A DNA stretch of 64,000 bases, from positions 1-64,000 of the forward strand of contig NZ_RXIZ01000013.1 in the NCBI RefSeq assembly GCF_003987855.1, written 5' to 3'. This document shows, one piece after another, positions 34,048 through 42,119 of this stretch. A program made the translations under genes and the position numbers. Under the pieces are notes generated by a model that worked only from the letters and a program-made list of their open reading frames with translations, did not search any database and was not told where the DNA came from. Source of the DNA: Hyphomicrobium sp. (GTDB taxonomy: Bacteria > Pseudomonadota > Alphaproteobacteria > Rhizobiales > Hyphomicrobiaceae). Numbering within the stretch: position 1 is the stretch's first letter; each line of letters opens with the position of its first letter.

Positions 34048-35259
34048 TCACCCCGTAACCGTCTTGACCGCCTTCGCAAGATCGTCCGCCAAATCTTCGG
34101 CCGCTTCAAGCCCGATCGAAAGACGGATCATACCATCACTAATGCCGAGTTCCGAGCGTTGTGCTGGAGTTAGCTTAAAGTGCGTCGTTGTGGCTGGATG
34201 CGTCACGAGGCTCTTGGCGTCGCCGAGATTGTTGGAAATGCGGATCAAACGCAGGGCGTTAAGGCACCGGAACGCGCCTTGCTTGCCGTTTTCGACCTCG
34301 AAAGCGACCATCTGGCCGCCGCCCGGCATCTGCTTTGCCGCTAGGGCCGCTTGCGGATGATCGGCGCGGCCGGGGTAGATCACGCGGGTGACGCCCTTCA
34401 AGCCCGACAGCGTATCGGCGATCGAGGCGGCCGTCGCGCATTGCGCCTTGACGCGGATCGGCAACGTTTCGAGACCCTTGAGCATGACCCAGGCGTTGAA
34501 CGGGCTCATGGAGGGGCCGGTCTGACGCAGCCATTCCTGCACGTACTTGCCGACGAATTCCGTTTTGCCCAGCACGGCGCCGCCGAGGCAACGGCCCTGG
34601 CCATCGATGTGCTTGGTCGTCGAATAGACGACGATGTCCGCGCCCAAGGCGAGGGGACGCTGCAGCATCGGCGTCGCGAAGACGTTGTCGACGATGCTGA
34701 TGATGCCGTTGTCGCGGGCGATCTTGGCGACGGCGGCGATGTCGACGAGCTCCAGCGTCGGGTTCGAGGGCGTCTCGAAGAAGAACATCTTGGTGTTCGG
34801 GCGGATCGCCGATTTCCAGGCATCGAGGTCCTTGCCGTCGATCAGCGTCGCTTCGATGCCGAAGCGCGGACACAACGTCTCGATGATGTAGCGGCAGGAA
34901 CCGAACAGCGCCCGGGCGGCGACGACGTGATCGCCGGTTTTTACATACGACAGGACAGCGGCGGTGACGGCCGCCATGCCGGTTGCCGTCGCGCGGCATT
35001 CCTCTGCGCCCTCGAAGATCTTCAAGCGATCCTCAAACATCGAGATCGTCGGATTGCCGAAGCGCGTGTACTGGAAGCCTGGATCTTCCTGCTTGAAGCG
35101 GGCTTCCGCCTGCTCGGCGCTGTCGTAGACGAAGCCTTGCGTCAGGTGGAGGGCTTCCGACGTCTCGCCCCAGTTCGAACGGGTGATACCCGCGTGCACG
35201 AGCGCAGTTTCTGGACGCCAGGCCGGATTGTTGTTTGGAAATTTTTCGTCGTTCGCCAT
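34048..35259 (-). CDS. metZ: O-succinylhomoserine sulfhydrylase
   Basis: The protein is 403 aa from the ATG at 35259 (MANDEKFPNNNPAWRPETALVHAG), with GAGAG upstream; the longer track start lies inside the leader. The Cys/Met-metabolism PLP fold is clear: SEALHLTQGFVYDSAEQAEARF, YTRFGNPTISMFEDRL, the PLP lysine in VYSTTKHIDGQGRCLGG, and GPSMSPFNAWVMLKGLETL. MetZ makes homocysteine directly from sulfide. A SAM-II riboswitch and a terminator-like hairpin lie in its leader. Confidence 0.95.
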   Translation of the reverse strand: MANDEKFPNNNPAWRPETALVHAGITRSNWGETSEALHLTQGFVYDSAEQAEARFKQEDPGFQYTRFGNPTISMFEDRLKIFEGAEECRATATGMAAVTAAVLSYVKTGDHVVAARALFGSCRYIIETLCPRFGIEATLIDGKDLDAWKSAIRPNTKMFFFETPSNPTLELVDIAAVAKIARDNGIISIVDNVFATPMLQRPLALGADIVVYSTTKHIDGQGRCLGGAVLGKTEFVGKYVQEWLRQTGPSMSPFNAWVMLKGLETLPIRVKAQCATAASIADTLSGLKGVTRVIYPGRADHPQAALAAKQMPGGGQMVAFEVENGKQGAFRCLNALRLIRISNNLGDAKSLVTHPATTTHFKLTPAQRSELGISDGMIRLSIGLEAAEDLADDLAKAVKTVTG

Positions 35260-35280
35260 GGGCTTGGTCTCTCGTGCAAC

Positions 35281-35334
35281 AAAAATCCCGGTCCGATGCG
35301 CCGGCTGACGAAAGGCCGGGCGCGGGAAACCGGG
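35281..35334 (-). terminator. Terminator-like hairpin between the SAM-II aptamer and metZ
   Basis: On the minus strand CCCGGTTTCC...GGACCGGG forms an imperfect outer stem with an inner GCGCCCGGC/GCCGGCGC part. It is followed directly by ATTTTTG, 22 nt before the metZ start. It resembles an expression platform for the riboswitch. Confidence 0.55.
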
Positions 35335-35342
35335 TGCGCACA

Positions 35343-35403
35343 CGGCCTCTTTAGCGACTTGTTTAACGTGGCTGCAAGCCGGCCGGCCAAAGGACCACGG
35401 AAA
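35343..35403 (-). promoter_or_regulatory. SAM-II riboswitch upstream of metZ
   Basis: The minus strand reads CCGTGG...GGCTTGCAGCCACGTTAAAC and then AAGTCGCTAAAG. This gives the P1 stem CGTGG/CCACG, the conserved TTGCAG in its loop, the TTAAA stretch and the closing GCTAAA of the SAM-II (metA-type) aptamer. SAM-II elements occur mainly in alphaproteobacteria before metA, metC and metZ-type genes. They lower expression when S-adenosylmethionine is plentiful. Confidence 0.85.
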
Positions 35404-35534
35404 GTGGTTGGGGCTTAGCGCCGGTGGCGCATGGCGTCAAGAGGCGCCCTTCGCAAGGGCGCAAAGGGTGTATCATGGGCTCTGTCGCCCTTGGCGAAGG
35501 TTCGTGGCTGCTCTAGACCGTCTCCGAGGGGGCC

Positions 35535-36671
35535 GTGCCGAAACGAATGAGCAAACCTGAAAAGATAGTCGGGACGCAGAAGCGTCCCGAGCGCGTCATC
35601 GGTATTCTGCCGTCGCAAAGCATTTCGCGCATGATTGCGGATGGCGAAGTCATGCTGGCTGAGCCGGCGGCCGAGGGGCAGGTTCAGCCTGCGAGCCTCG
35701 ACTTGAGGCTCGGTGCGGTCGCCTACCGCGTCCGCGCAAGCTTTCTGCCACGTCCGGGCGGACGGGTGCAGGGCAAGCTCGATGATCTTGCCCTTCATAC
35801 GATCAGCCTCAGCCAAGGCGCGGTGCTGGAAACGGGCTGCGTCTATATCGTGCCGCTGCTCGAAACGCTGGCGTTGCCGCCGGATGTCGAAGCGTCAGCC
35901 AATCCGAAAAGCTCGACGGGCCGGCTCGACGTATTCACGCGCGTCATTGCCGACGGCGTTGGCGCATTTGACCAAATCCCGCGTGGGTATGCAGGCCCGC
36001 TTTATGCGGAAATCTGTCCGCAGACGTTTCCGATCGTGGTGCGCAAAGGCTCCCGCCTGTCGCAGATCCGCTTTCGGAACGGACCGGCGGCCGATAGCGA
36101 CGATGTCTTGCGCGAGCTGCAGTCGCGCGAGCGGCTGGTCTCGGCGGATAACGCCGACATTTCCGGCGGCATCGCGCTGACGGTTGATCTGGCGGGTGAC
36201 GACAAGGGGCTCGTCGGCTTTCGGGCGCGCCGCCATACGGGCGTTGTCGATGTGGATCGCATCGGCGCGTATCCACTCGAAGATTACTGGGATCCGATTT
36301 TCGTCAAGGACAAGCACCGGCTGATCCTCGACCCGGATGAATTCTATATCCTGGCGTCGAAGGAGGCCGTGCACGTGCCGCCGACGCATGCGGCGGAAAT
36401 GGTGCCGTTCAATCCCCTCGTCGGCGAATTCCGCGTGCACTATGCGGGGTTCATGGACCCTGGTTTCGGGCATGCGGCGGCGGGAGGAAATGGCTCGCGC
36501 GTTGTGCTCGAAGTGCGTTCGCACAAGGTGCCGTTCATTCTCGAAGATGGGCAGATCATCGGCCGGCTGATCTATGAACGCATGATCGAAACGCCAAAGA
36601 CGCTCTATGGCCAGGGGCTGAAATCCAACTATCAGGGCCAGGGCCTGAAGCTGTCGAAGCATTTTCGTTAG
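35535..36671 (+). CDS. dcd: 2'-deoxycytidine 5'-triphosphate deaminase (long, two-domain form)
   Basis: The 378-aa protein is about twice the usual Dcd length (about 190 aa), as in the long alphaproteobacterial form with two dUTPase-like folds. The N-half has GILPSQSISRMIADGEV, QPASLDLRLG and SANPKSSTGRLDVFTRV. The C-half repeats the fold, with PLEDYWDPIFV, LDPDEFYILASKEAVHVPPTHAAEMVPFNPLVGEFRVHYAGFMDPGFG. It makes dUTP for dTMP synthesis. The GTG start has GAGGGGG close upstream (spacing short); an ATG 12 nt on is possible. Confidence 0.93.
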   Translation: MPKRMSKPEKIVGTQKRPERVIGILPSQSISRMIADGEVMLAEPAAEGQVQPASLDLRLGAVAYRVRASFLPRPGGRVQGKLDDLALHTISLSQGAVLETGCVYIVPLLETLALPPDVEASANPKSSTGRLDVFTRVIADGVGAFDQIPRGYAGPLYAEICPQTFPIVVRKGSRLSQIRFRNGPAADSDDVLRELQSRERLVSADNADISGGIALTVDLAGDDKGLVGFRARRHTGVVDVDRIGAYPLEDYWDPIFVKDKHRLILDPDEFYILASKEAVHVPPTHAAEMVPFNPLVGEFRVHYAGFMDPGFGHAAAGGNGSRVVLEVRSHKVPFILEDGQIIGRLIYERMIETPKTLYGQGLKSNYQGQGLKLSKHFR

Positions 36672-36689
36672 GCCTCGGCGGTCTCCCCC

Positions 36690-36720
36690 ACGGGCAGCCG
36701 GCCGCCACGGCCGGCCCCGT
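36690..36720. terminator. Hairpin between convergent dcd and arsR-type gene
   Basis: ACGGG-CA-GCCGGCCG-CCA-CGGCCGGC-CCCGT forms a 13-bp GC-rich stem with a two-base bulge, 19 nt after dcd. There is no T-run on the plus side, so it is a probable transcript-end hairpin serving either gene. Confidence 0.45.
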
Positions 36721-36748
36721 TGCGTTCCGCGCGCCGGCAGAACTGAGG

Positions 36749-37075
36749 TCAGCGCTTCTTCGTCTTCTCGCTGGCCTTCAGGATCGAGGCGATCACGCCG
36801 GGGAAGCGCTTTTCCAACTCGGCGCAACGCAGAGCATTGACGACTTCCGTGCCACGCCGCTCCGAGCGAATGAGCCCGGCTTCGCGCAGCACCTGGAAAT
36901 GGTGCGACTGCGTCGATTTTGGCAAGTCGGCGGGCGCCGCCATCGAGCAGTTCATTCCACAGCTGCCGCCCGCGAGCTTCTTCACGATCTCGAGCCGCGT
37001 CGGATCGGCGAGCGCATAAAGGATGCTCTCGAGGGTCACGTCCTCGACCGCTGGATGAACAAATGGCCTCTGCAT
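36749..37075 (-). CDS. ArsR-family transcriptional repressor
   Basis: The protein is 108 aa from the ATG at 37075 (MQRPFVHPAVEDVTLES); the TTG start of the track adds 12 residues. The winged helix is seen as ILYALADPTRLEIVKKLAGG ... KSTQSHHFQVLREAGLIRSERRGTEVVNALR. Two cysteines (CGMNCS) follow the first helix; whether they sense metal or redox is unknown. It is divergent from an SDR gene, with an inverted repeat in the shared region, and so probably controls both. Confidence 0.92.
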   Translation of the reverse strand: MQRPFVHPAVEDVTLESILYALADPTRLEIVKKLAGGSCGMNCSMAAPADLPKSTQSHHFQVLREAGLIRSERRGTEVVNALRCAELEKRFPGVIASILKASEKTKKR

Positions 37076-37111
37076 AGGCACAGAGATAGCCACGGAAAAG
37101 TGAACTTTCAA

Positions 37112-37132
37112 TAGTTCGAAAATCTTGAACTA
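37112..37132. promoter_or_regulatory. Probable ArsR operator
   Basis: TAGTTC-N9-GAACTA is a perfect 6-bp inverted repeat in the divergent arsR/SDR intergenic region, 37 bp upstream of the repressor start. Partial copies (TGAACT, GGAACT) flank it. It is well placed to bind a dimeric ArsR protein. Confidence 0.55.
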
Positions 37133-37230
37133 CGGAACTTAGGCATTATCTGCCTGTTGTCCGGGGCGCCTGCCATCCGATTGGCCGGCCTACTCTGAAG
37201 GACGGTCGTTCAAAATGTTGCGAGAAGATC

Positions 37231-38007
37231 ATGTCCAAATCTCTTTCGGGAAAAATTGCCGTCGTCACCGGAGCCAGCCGTGGCATCGGACGAAGCATCG
37301 CTGAGACGCTGGCTGCGAAGGGCGCCCTCGTTGCTGTCCACTACGGAAAAAGTAAAGGGCCAGCGGAAGAAGTCGTGGCAAAGATCAAGGCTGCAGGGGG
37401 CGATGCTTTCGCAGTCGGCGCCGATCTAGCCAAGAAAGGCGCGGCTCAGGCGCTGTTTGCCGCTGTAGATCAGGAATTGAAGCAGCGGACCGGAGACACG
37501 AAATTCGACATTCTCGTCAATAACGCCGGTATCGCGCCGTTCGTCAATTTTGCGGATACGACGGAAGAGATCCTCGATGAGATCTACACTGTGAACGTCA
37601 GATCTCTCTTTCTCATCACGCAAGAAGCGGTGAAGCGTCTGCGCGACAACGGCCGCATCATCTCGACGTCCTCAGGGGTCGTCCGCACGCCGCTCCCGGC
37701 AGTTGCCGCCTATTCGATGCTGAAAGCTCCGCTCGACAACCTAGCGAAATCGTTGGCGGTCGAACTCGGCCCGCGCGGCATCACAGTCAACACGGTCGCG
37801 CCGGGCGTCATCAATACAGATATGGCTGCCGACTTCGTGAACAACGCGGAGGGTCAGGCATTCGCGATCAGCAAGCAGGCGCTGAAGCGGATCGGGCAGC
37901 CGGACGATGTCGCGGACGTCGTTGCGTTTCTGGCTGGACCGGATTCGCGCTGGGTTACGGGGCAAACAATCGATGTCACCGGCGGCAGCGTGATCACGTT
38001 CGCCTGA
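37231..38007 (+). CDS. SDR-family NAD(P)-dependent oxidoreductase
   Basis: The 258-aa classical short-chain dehydrogenase has the cofactor motif TGASRGIG, the NNAG motif, the catalytic Ser in STSSG and the YxxxK pair in YSMLK. The C-terminal IDVTGG is typical. The residues around position 38 (HYGKSKG) suggest NADP, but this is weak. The substrate is unknown. It is divergent from the ArsR-type gene and probably under its control; a strong terminator follows. Confidence 0.93.
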   Translation: MSKSLSGKIAVVTGASRGIGRSIAETLAAKGALVAVHYGKSKGPAEEVVAKIKAAGGDAFAVGADLAKKGAAQALFAAVDQELKQRTGDTKFDILVNNAGIAPFVNFADTTEEILDEIYTVNVRSLFLITQEAVKRLRDNGRIISTSSGVVRTPLPAVAAYSMLKAPLDNLAKSLAVELGPRGITVNTVAPGVINTDMAADFVNNAEGQAFAISKQALKRIGQPDDVADVVAFLAGPDSRWVTGQTIDVTGGSVITFA

Positions 38008-38045
38008 CCTTTTTTCTCCTCTCTCCGCATCGTCCCTCCCGAACT

Positions 38046-38078
38046 GACGCCAAAATCTGCGATTTTGGCGTCTTTTTT
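38046..38078 (+). terminator. Intrinsic terminator of the SDR gene
   Basis: GACGCCAAAATC-TGC-GATTTTGGCGTC followed by TTTTTT is a perfect 12-bp stem with a T-run, 38 nt after the stop. Confidence 0.95.
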
Positions 38079-38234
38079 GCGCGAAAGCCAAATGTCGCGC
38101 TTGCATTCGGGCCACAAATGCTGCTCTTTTCGGCGGCTTCATTCGAAAAAGGCCGCAAAACAGCGTGTTTTTGGGCTTCGACGATGTAGTGTCTGATCGG
38201 AAAGCGATTCGAAATCGCATTGAGAGGGAAAACA

Positions 38235-38567
38235 ATGGCAAAAGCAGCCGCGCCGGCTAAGGCAGCAAAAGCACCAGTTAAAGCGAAAGTTGATACCGTT
38301 ACTCTGAAGCACATCGCTGCGACGCTGGCAGAAACGCATGAGATTCCGAAGAAGCAGTCGGTCGCGCTTCTCGAAGACCTCGTCGCTCAGATTTCCAAGC
38401 ACCTGAAGAAAGGCGCGCGTATCCGCATCGGCGGTCTTGGCGTGCTGCAGGTTCGCAAGCGCCCGGCGCGCATGGGCCGCAACCCGGCCACGGGCGAAGC
38501 CATCAAGATCAAGGCTTCGAAGAAGATCGCTTTCCGCGCTGCGAAAGAGCTGAAAGAGTCGATCTAA
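38235..38567 (+). CDS. HU-family DNA-binding protein
   Basis: The protein is 110 aa from the ATG at 38235, with GAGAGGGAAAACA upstream. A Lys/Ala-rich N-terminal tail of about 25 residues (MAKAAAPAKAAKAPVKAKV) precedes the HU core: LKHIAATLAETHEIPKKQSVALLEDLVAQISKHLKKGARIRIGGLGVLQVRKRPARMGRNPATGEAIKIKASKKIAFRAAKELKESI. The RxGRNPxTGE arm that inserts into the minor groove is intact. The tail is unlike ordinary HU and is typical of some alphaproteobacterial nucleoid proteins. Confidence 0.93.
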   Translation: MAKAAAPAKAAKAPVKAKVDTVTLKHIAATLAETHEIPKKQSVALLEDLVAQISKHLKKGARIRIGGLGVLQVRKRPARMGRNPATGEAIKIKASKKIAFRAAKELKESI

Positions 38568-38590
38568 GCCTATTTGGCGTAGAATTGCGA

Positions 38591-38622
38591 AAGGCTGCCG
38601 GAGGTCACGGCAGCCTTTTTTA
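38591..38622 (+). terminator. Intrinsic terminator of the HU-like gene
   Basis: AAGGCTGCCG-GAGGTCA-CGGCAGCCTT followed by TTTTT is a perfect 10-bp stem with a T-run, 24 nt after the stop. It lies between convergent genes. Confidence 0.95.
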
Positions 38623-38654
38623 TTTTCAATCTGCCATTTCCTCGCGGGCGTCCG

Positions 38655-39827
38655 TCAGCCGTTGCGGAAATAATTCGTGATGAAGCGCTCGTAGATCGTC
38701 GTCAGCGTTTCGAGGTCGGAAACGCTGGTGTTTTCGTCGACCTGATGGATGGTGGCGTTGACGAGACCAAACTCAACCACGGGACAAATGTCCTTGATAA
38801 AGCGCGCATCCGATGTGCCGCCGCCGGTCGTCAGCGCTGGCGTGCGTCCGGTGATCGATTTCACCGCATCCTTCAGCGTCGATACGAGCGGTCCTGGTTT
38901 GGTGAGGAAGACATCGCCGGTGCCGGAGAATTCCAGATCGTATTTAGCGCCGACCTCGTCTGCCGCGGCAGCGACATTGTCGCGAACCCATTCCTCGATT
39001 TTGGCCCGCGTCCAGAAATCGTTATAGCGGATGTTTGCGCGCGCCACGGCGCGGCCAGGGATTACGTTGGTTGCCGTATTGGGAACCGAAATGACGGTCA
39101 CCTGCAGGTTCGACGGCTGGAAGGCTTCCGTGCCCTCATCGAGCGTGGTGGTCGACAAGCGATCGATGATGCGAGCAAGTTTCGGCACCGGATTGTCTGC
39201 CAACTGCGGATAGGCCGAGTGTCCCTGCTTGCCGTGAACCACAAGATCGATCGTCAATGAGCCGCGCCGGCCAATGCGAATTTCGTCGCCGAGAGCGGTG
39301 GGGTTCGATGGCTCGCCGACGAGGCAGGCGTCGATCACTTCGTCGCGCGCCTTCAACCAGTCGAGAATTTTCATCGTGCCGTTGATGGCGGCGCCTTCCT
39401 CGTCACCCGTGATGATGAACGACAGCGAACCCCTGGGCAGGCCGTTAAAATGATGGATGTATTTCAGGGTCGCCGCCACGAACGCGGCGATGCAGCCCTT
39501 CATGTCGACGGCGCCCCGCCCGTAGAGAATGCCGTCGCGGACGTCGCCTGCGAACGGCGGCACGGTCCAGGCGGCCGCGTTGCCGACGGGTACGACATCG
39601 GTGTGGCCGGCGAACGAGAGATGCGGGCGCCCGTTGCCAAGCCGCGCATAGAGATTGTCGACGTCAGGGGTTCCCGGCTCGGAAAATACGAGACGATGGC
39701 ACGTGAAGCCCGCGGGCTCGAGCACGTTCTGCAACAGCGTCAGCGCGCCGGCTTCATCCGGTGTCACGCTCTCGCAGCGGATCAGCGCCTGCGCGAGTGC
39801 GACGGGGTCTGTTGGGACGAGGGTCAT
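38655..39827 (-). CDS. dapE: Succinyl-diaminopimelate desuccinylase
   Basis: The 390-aa M20 zinc hydrolase releases LL-diaminopimelate from its succinyl form. The DapE motifs are LIRCESVTPDEAGALTLL, FAGHTDVVPVG, YGRGAVDMKGCIAAF, ITGDEEGAAINGT, GEPSNPTALGDEIRIGRRGSL, GKQGHSAYPQLADNP and TGGGTSDARFI. The ATG overlaps the stop of the membrane protein gene upstream by 4 bp (ATGA), so it is the last gene of a dapD-membrane protein-dapE operon. Confidence 0.97.
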   Translation of the reverse strand: MTLVPTDPVALAQALIRCESVTPDEAGALTLLQNVLEPAGFTCHRLVFSEPGTPDVDNLYARLGNGRPHLSFAGHTDVVPVGNAAAWTVPPFAGDVRDGILYGRGAVDMKGCIAAFVAATLKYIHHFNGLPRGSLSFIITGDEEGAAINGTMKILDWLKARDEVIDACLVGEPSNPTALGDEIRIGRRGSLTIDLVVHGKQGHSAYPQLADNPVPKLARIIDRLSTTTLDEGTEAFQPSNLQVTVISVPNTATNVIPGRAVARANIRYNDFWTRAKIEEWVRDNVAAAADEVGAKYDLEFSGTGDVFLTKPGPLVSTLKDAVKSITGRTPALTTGGGTSDARFIKDICPVVEFGLVNATIHQVDENTSVSDLETLTTIYERFITNYFRNG

Positions 39828-40585
39828 GATGCTGTGGGATTGTTAATGAGCTGCTCGACAGATGGCAACGGGATGTCGCGGCCTTCTAGGCTCTGGACGA
39901 TTGTGATCTTCTGCCAAATCTTGCCTGAAAGGTCGGAGGTCAATCGCTCGATGTCGCCGACGGTATCGATGATCACCGGATCGCTCAGCTTCTCGGCGTA
40001 GAGCGAGGCGAGTTTCGCGGTGAGCGAAAGCATCTCGGAACAGTAATCGAGATAGCGCACCAACTCGAACGGCGTGAGGTCGCGATCGGGCGAACTTGAC
40101 GTGCGCGCGGCACCCATCATGCTCGGGTCCTTCGTCAGTTGGTGCATGTCGATGACGTGGACGATTGAGCGAAACTCGTGGATTGCCTTCAAAGCGGAGC
40201 GCTGCTTCCAACGCGTCTCGAGTGAGGAGACGAAGAAAAGCGTCGCTCCCATGAGCACGACGATGTTGAAACCGGAGTCGATGCCCTGCAGCGTGCCGTA
40301 GAGATCGTCGGTCGCTTTTGTGCCCGAGAAGATCAGCTGGGCAACGGCTATAAGGAGACCGAGACCCGCGGTGATCGCGACCCAGATGATGAAGCGGAGG
40401 AAGAGGTGCGGGCGGGTGATCTTGCGCGTCTTGACCGTCGTTTCTTTCGCGAGGTCGACGAGTTCGCGGCAAACGTCGGCGAGGCCGGCGCGCGGAAAAC
40501 GCTCCTCGATGCGGCGGACGAGAAGCTCAAGGCTCTCGATTATCCGGCCCGCATCGAGTGCGCGATAATTCCGGCGCGTTGTCAC
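39824..40585 (-). CDS. Membrane protein of unknown function inside the dapD-dapE operon
   Basis: The protein is 253 aa from a GTG at 40585, two nt after the dapD stop. The track frame to 40879 is an antisense-like shadow of dapD. A soluble N-terminal helix region (RIIESLELLVRRIEERFPRAGLADVCRELVDLA) precedes two membrane segments (about residues 64-88 and 106-122). A long helical cytoplasmic C-terminal part follows. No enzyme motif is seen. Tight coupling on both sides suggests a role linked to lysine/DAP or cell-wall precursor supply, but this is inference. Confidence 0.82.
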   Translation of the reverse strand: MTTRRNYRALDAGRIIESLELLVRRIEERFPRAGLADVCRELVDLAKETTVKTRKITRPHLFLRFIIWVAITAGLGLLIAVAQLIFSGTKATDDLYGTLQGIDSGFNIVVLMGATLFFVSSLETRWKQRSALKAIHEFRSIVHVIDMHQLTKDPSMMGAARTSSSPDRDLTPFELVRYLDYCSEMLSLTAKLASLYAEKLSDPVIIDTVGDIERLTSDLSGKIWQKITIVQSLEGRDIPLPSVEQLINNPTAS

Positions 40586-40587
40586 GA

Positions 40588-41430
40588 TCAATCCCGCAAA
40601 AGTTCGTTGATGCTGGTCTTCGAACGGGTCTTCTGATCGACGCGTTTGACGATCACGGCGCAATAGAGGTTGGGGCCGGGTTCGCCATTGGGAAGCGGCT
40701 TTCCTGGCATCGTGCCGGACACGACGACCGAGTACGGCGGGACCTTGCCAAAGAACTTTTCGCCCGTGGCGCGGTCGATGATCGTCGTCGAGGCGCCGAG
40801 ATAGACGCCCATCGACAGGACCGAGCCTTCGCCGACCTCGACGCCCTCGGCGACTTCCGCGCGGGCGCCAATGAAGCAATTGTCCTCGATGATGACCGGT
40901 CCGGCCTGGAGCGGTTCGAGCACGCCGCCGATGCCGGCGCCGCCGGAGATGTGGCAGTTCTTGCCGATCTGCGCGCAGCTGCCGACCGTCGCCCAGGTGT
41001 CCACCATCGTGCCGCTATCGACGTAGGCGCCGAGGTTGACGAAGGCGGGCAGCAGGACGGCGCCCGGGGCAATATAGGCGGAGCGGCGGACGATAGCGCC
41101 GGGCAGCACGCGAAAGCCGCCCTTGCGGAAATCGGCTTCGGTCCAGCCGGCGAACTTCGGCGGCACCTTATCCCAGTAGAAGCTGCCTGCCGGGCCGCCC
41201 GAGATCGTTTCCATGTCATTGAGACGGAACGACAGGAGCACGGCCTTCTTGAGCCACTGATTGACGGTCCAGGCGCCATTTACTTTTTCGGCGACGCGCG
41301 CCTCACCTTTATCGAGAAGGTTCAGTGCGGTTTCGACCGCGTCGCGAACGGCGCCTATTGTTTCGAAAGAAATGCCGTCTCGGGTCTCCCAGGCCGTCTC
41401 GATCGTGGATTTCAGGTCGTCGTGGGCCAT
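40588..41430 (-). CDS. dapD: 2,3,4,5-tetrahydropyridine-2,6-dicarboxylate N-succinyltransferase
   Basis: The 280-aa left-handed beta-helix acyltransferase succinylates tetrahydrodipicolinate in lysine/DAP synthesis. It begins with the helical domain [44 protein letters not shown]. The hexapeptide repeats follow, including [66 protein letters not shown]. The length and motifs are standard. It is first in the dapD-membrane protein-dapE operon. Confidence 0.97.
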   Translation of the reverse strand: MAHDDLKSTIETAWETRDGISFETIGAVRDAVETALNLLDKGEARVAEKVNGAWTVNQWLKKAVLLSFRLNDMETISGGPAGSFYWDKVPPKFAGWTEADFRKGGFRVLPGAIVRRSAYIAPGAVLLPAFVNLGAYVDSGTMVDTWATVGSCAQIGKNCHISGGAGIGGVLEPLQAGPVIIEDNCFIGARAEVAEGVEVGEGSVLSMGVYLGASTTIIDRATGEKFFGKVPPYSVVVSGTMPGKPLPNGEPGPNLYCAVIVKRVDQKTRSKTSINELLRD

Positions 41431-41659
41431 GGGAAGGAAGTCTCCGATGCTGCTGGCGTCTTTTGAGAGGCGCTTGTCGCCTCTCGGGGGCGGGGTGTCA
41501 ATTCGGTGGGAGCGCGGCTACCGCGCAGTTGCGTGGCGCCTGGCGGCAGGCGACTCACCTTTTCGGCAGGCGGATGATTTCGCCCGTCATTCGAATCTGG
41601 CAAGGTTCGCCCCCGTCGGACCGCGCCTCCGCGGCCGCTTCAACAAGAAAGCGAAGTCC

Positions 41660-41905
41660 ATGGCGAAATCGGAAAGCACAAGCAAAAAGGTTGCGTCGGC
41701 GGCCTCGAAGGTCCTGCGAAGCAAGTCGGCGAGCAAGATGGAAAAATCGGTTGCGGCTTCGGCGTTGACGCAGAAGGGAAGCACCGAAACGACGAGCGCC
41801 CGCGTCGCAAAGGAAGCATCCAAAGTCCTGCGCAGCAAGTCCGCCAGTAAGGCCGCCAAGTCCGCAGCCGCATCGGCGCTGACGCAGAAGACGAAGAAGA
41901 AGTAA
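41660..41905 (+). CDS. Small Lys/Ala/Ser-rich protein with an internal duplication
   Basis: The 81-aa protein (MAKSESTSKKVAS) consists of two near-identical modules of about 35 residues. The first is KVASAASKVLRSKSASKMEKSVAASALTQK; the second is RVAKEASKVLRSKSASKAAKSAAASALTQK. A basic tail follows. Similar one-module small basic proteins occur in Hyphomicrobiales, annotated as hypothetical. High Lys/Ser/Ala content and charge suggest nucleic-acid binding, but no function is known. The track start at 41261 runs back into the antisense of dapD. The ribosome-binding site is weak (AAAGCGAAG). Confidence 0.7.
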   Translation: MAKSESTSKKVASAASKVLRSKSASKMEKSVAASALTQKGSTETTSARVAKEASKVLRSKSASKAAKSAAASALTQKTKKK

Positions 41906-42020
41906 GTGACCCGCCTCCTAAGACATCGAGCTTAGGTTCCACGTGTGCCGTAAATGCGCTGTCCCGGATAATCCACTCCGGGGCGCTCGCGGTTTTGCGG
42001 AAATCCCAACGTTCTGAACT

Positions 42021-42099
42021 GTCATCCTCGGCTTTATGCCGAGGATCTATTTTGGGCCGCGCTGATGCCAGTTGGATCCCAGGACAAGCCGGGGATGAC
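42021..42099. repeat. Imperfect palindromic intergenic repeat
   Basis: GTCATCCTCGGCTT at the left is the reverse complement, with one mismatch, of AAGCCGGGGATGAC at the right. An inner hairpin CCTCGGC-TTTAT-GCCGAGG lies at the left end. This is the dispersed GTCATCC...GGATGAC type of palindrome seen between genes in many alphaproteobacteria. It follows the 81-aa gene and precedes the tlpA stop. Confidence 0.65.
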
Positions 42100-42119
42100 A
42101 ATTGATGCCATCACCCGAC

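Noticed and set aside
40586-40879. N-terminal extension of the membrane protein frame in dapD
   Set aside because: It lies wholly within dapD and has Arg-rich shadow composition.
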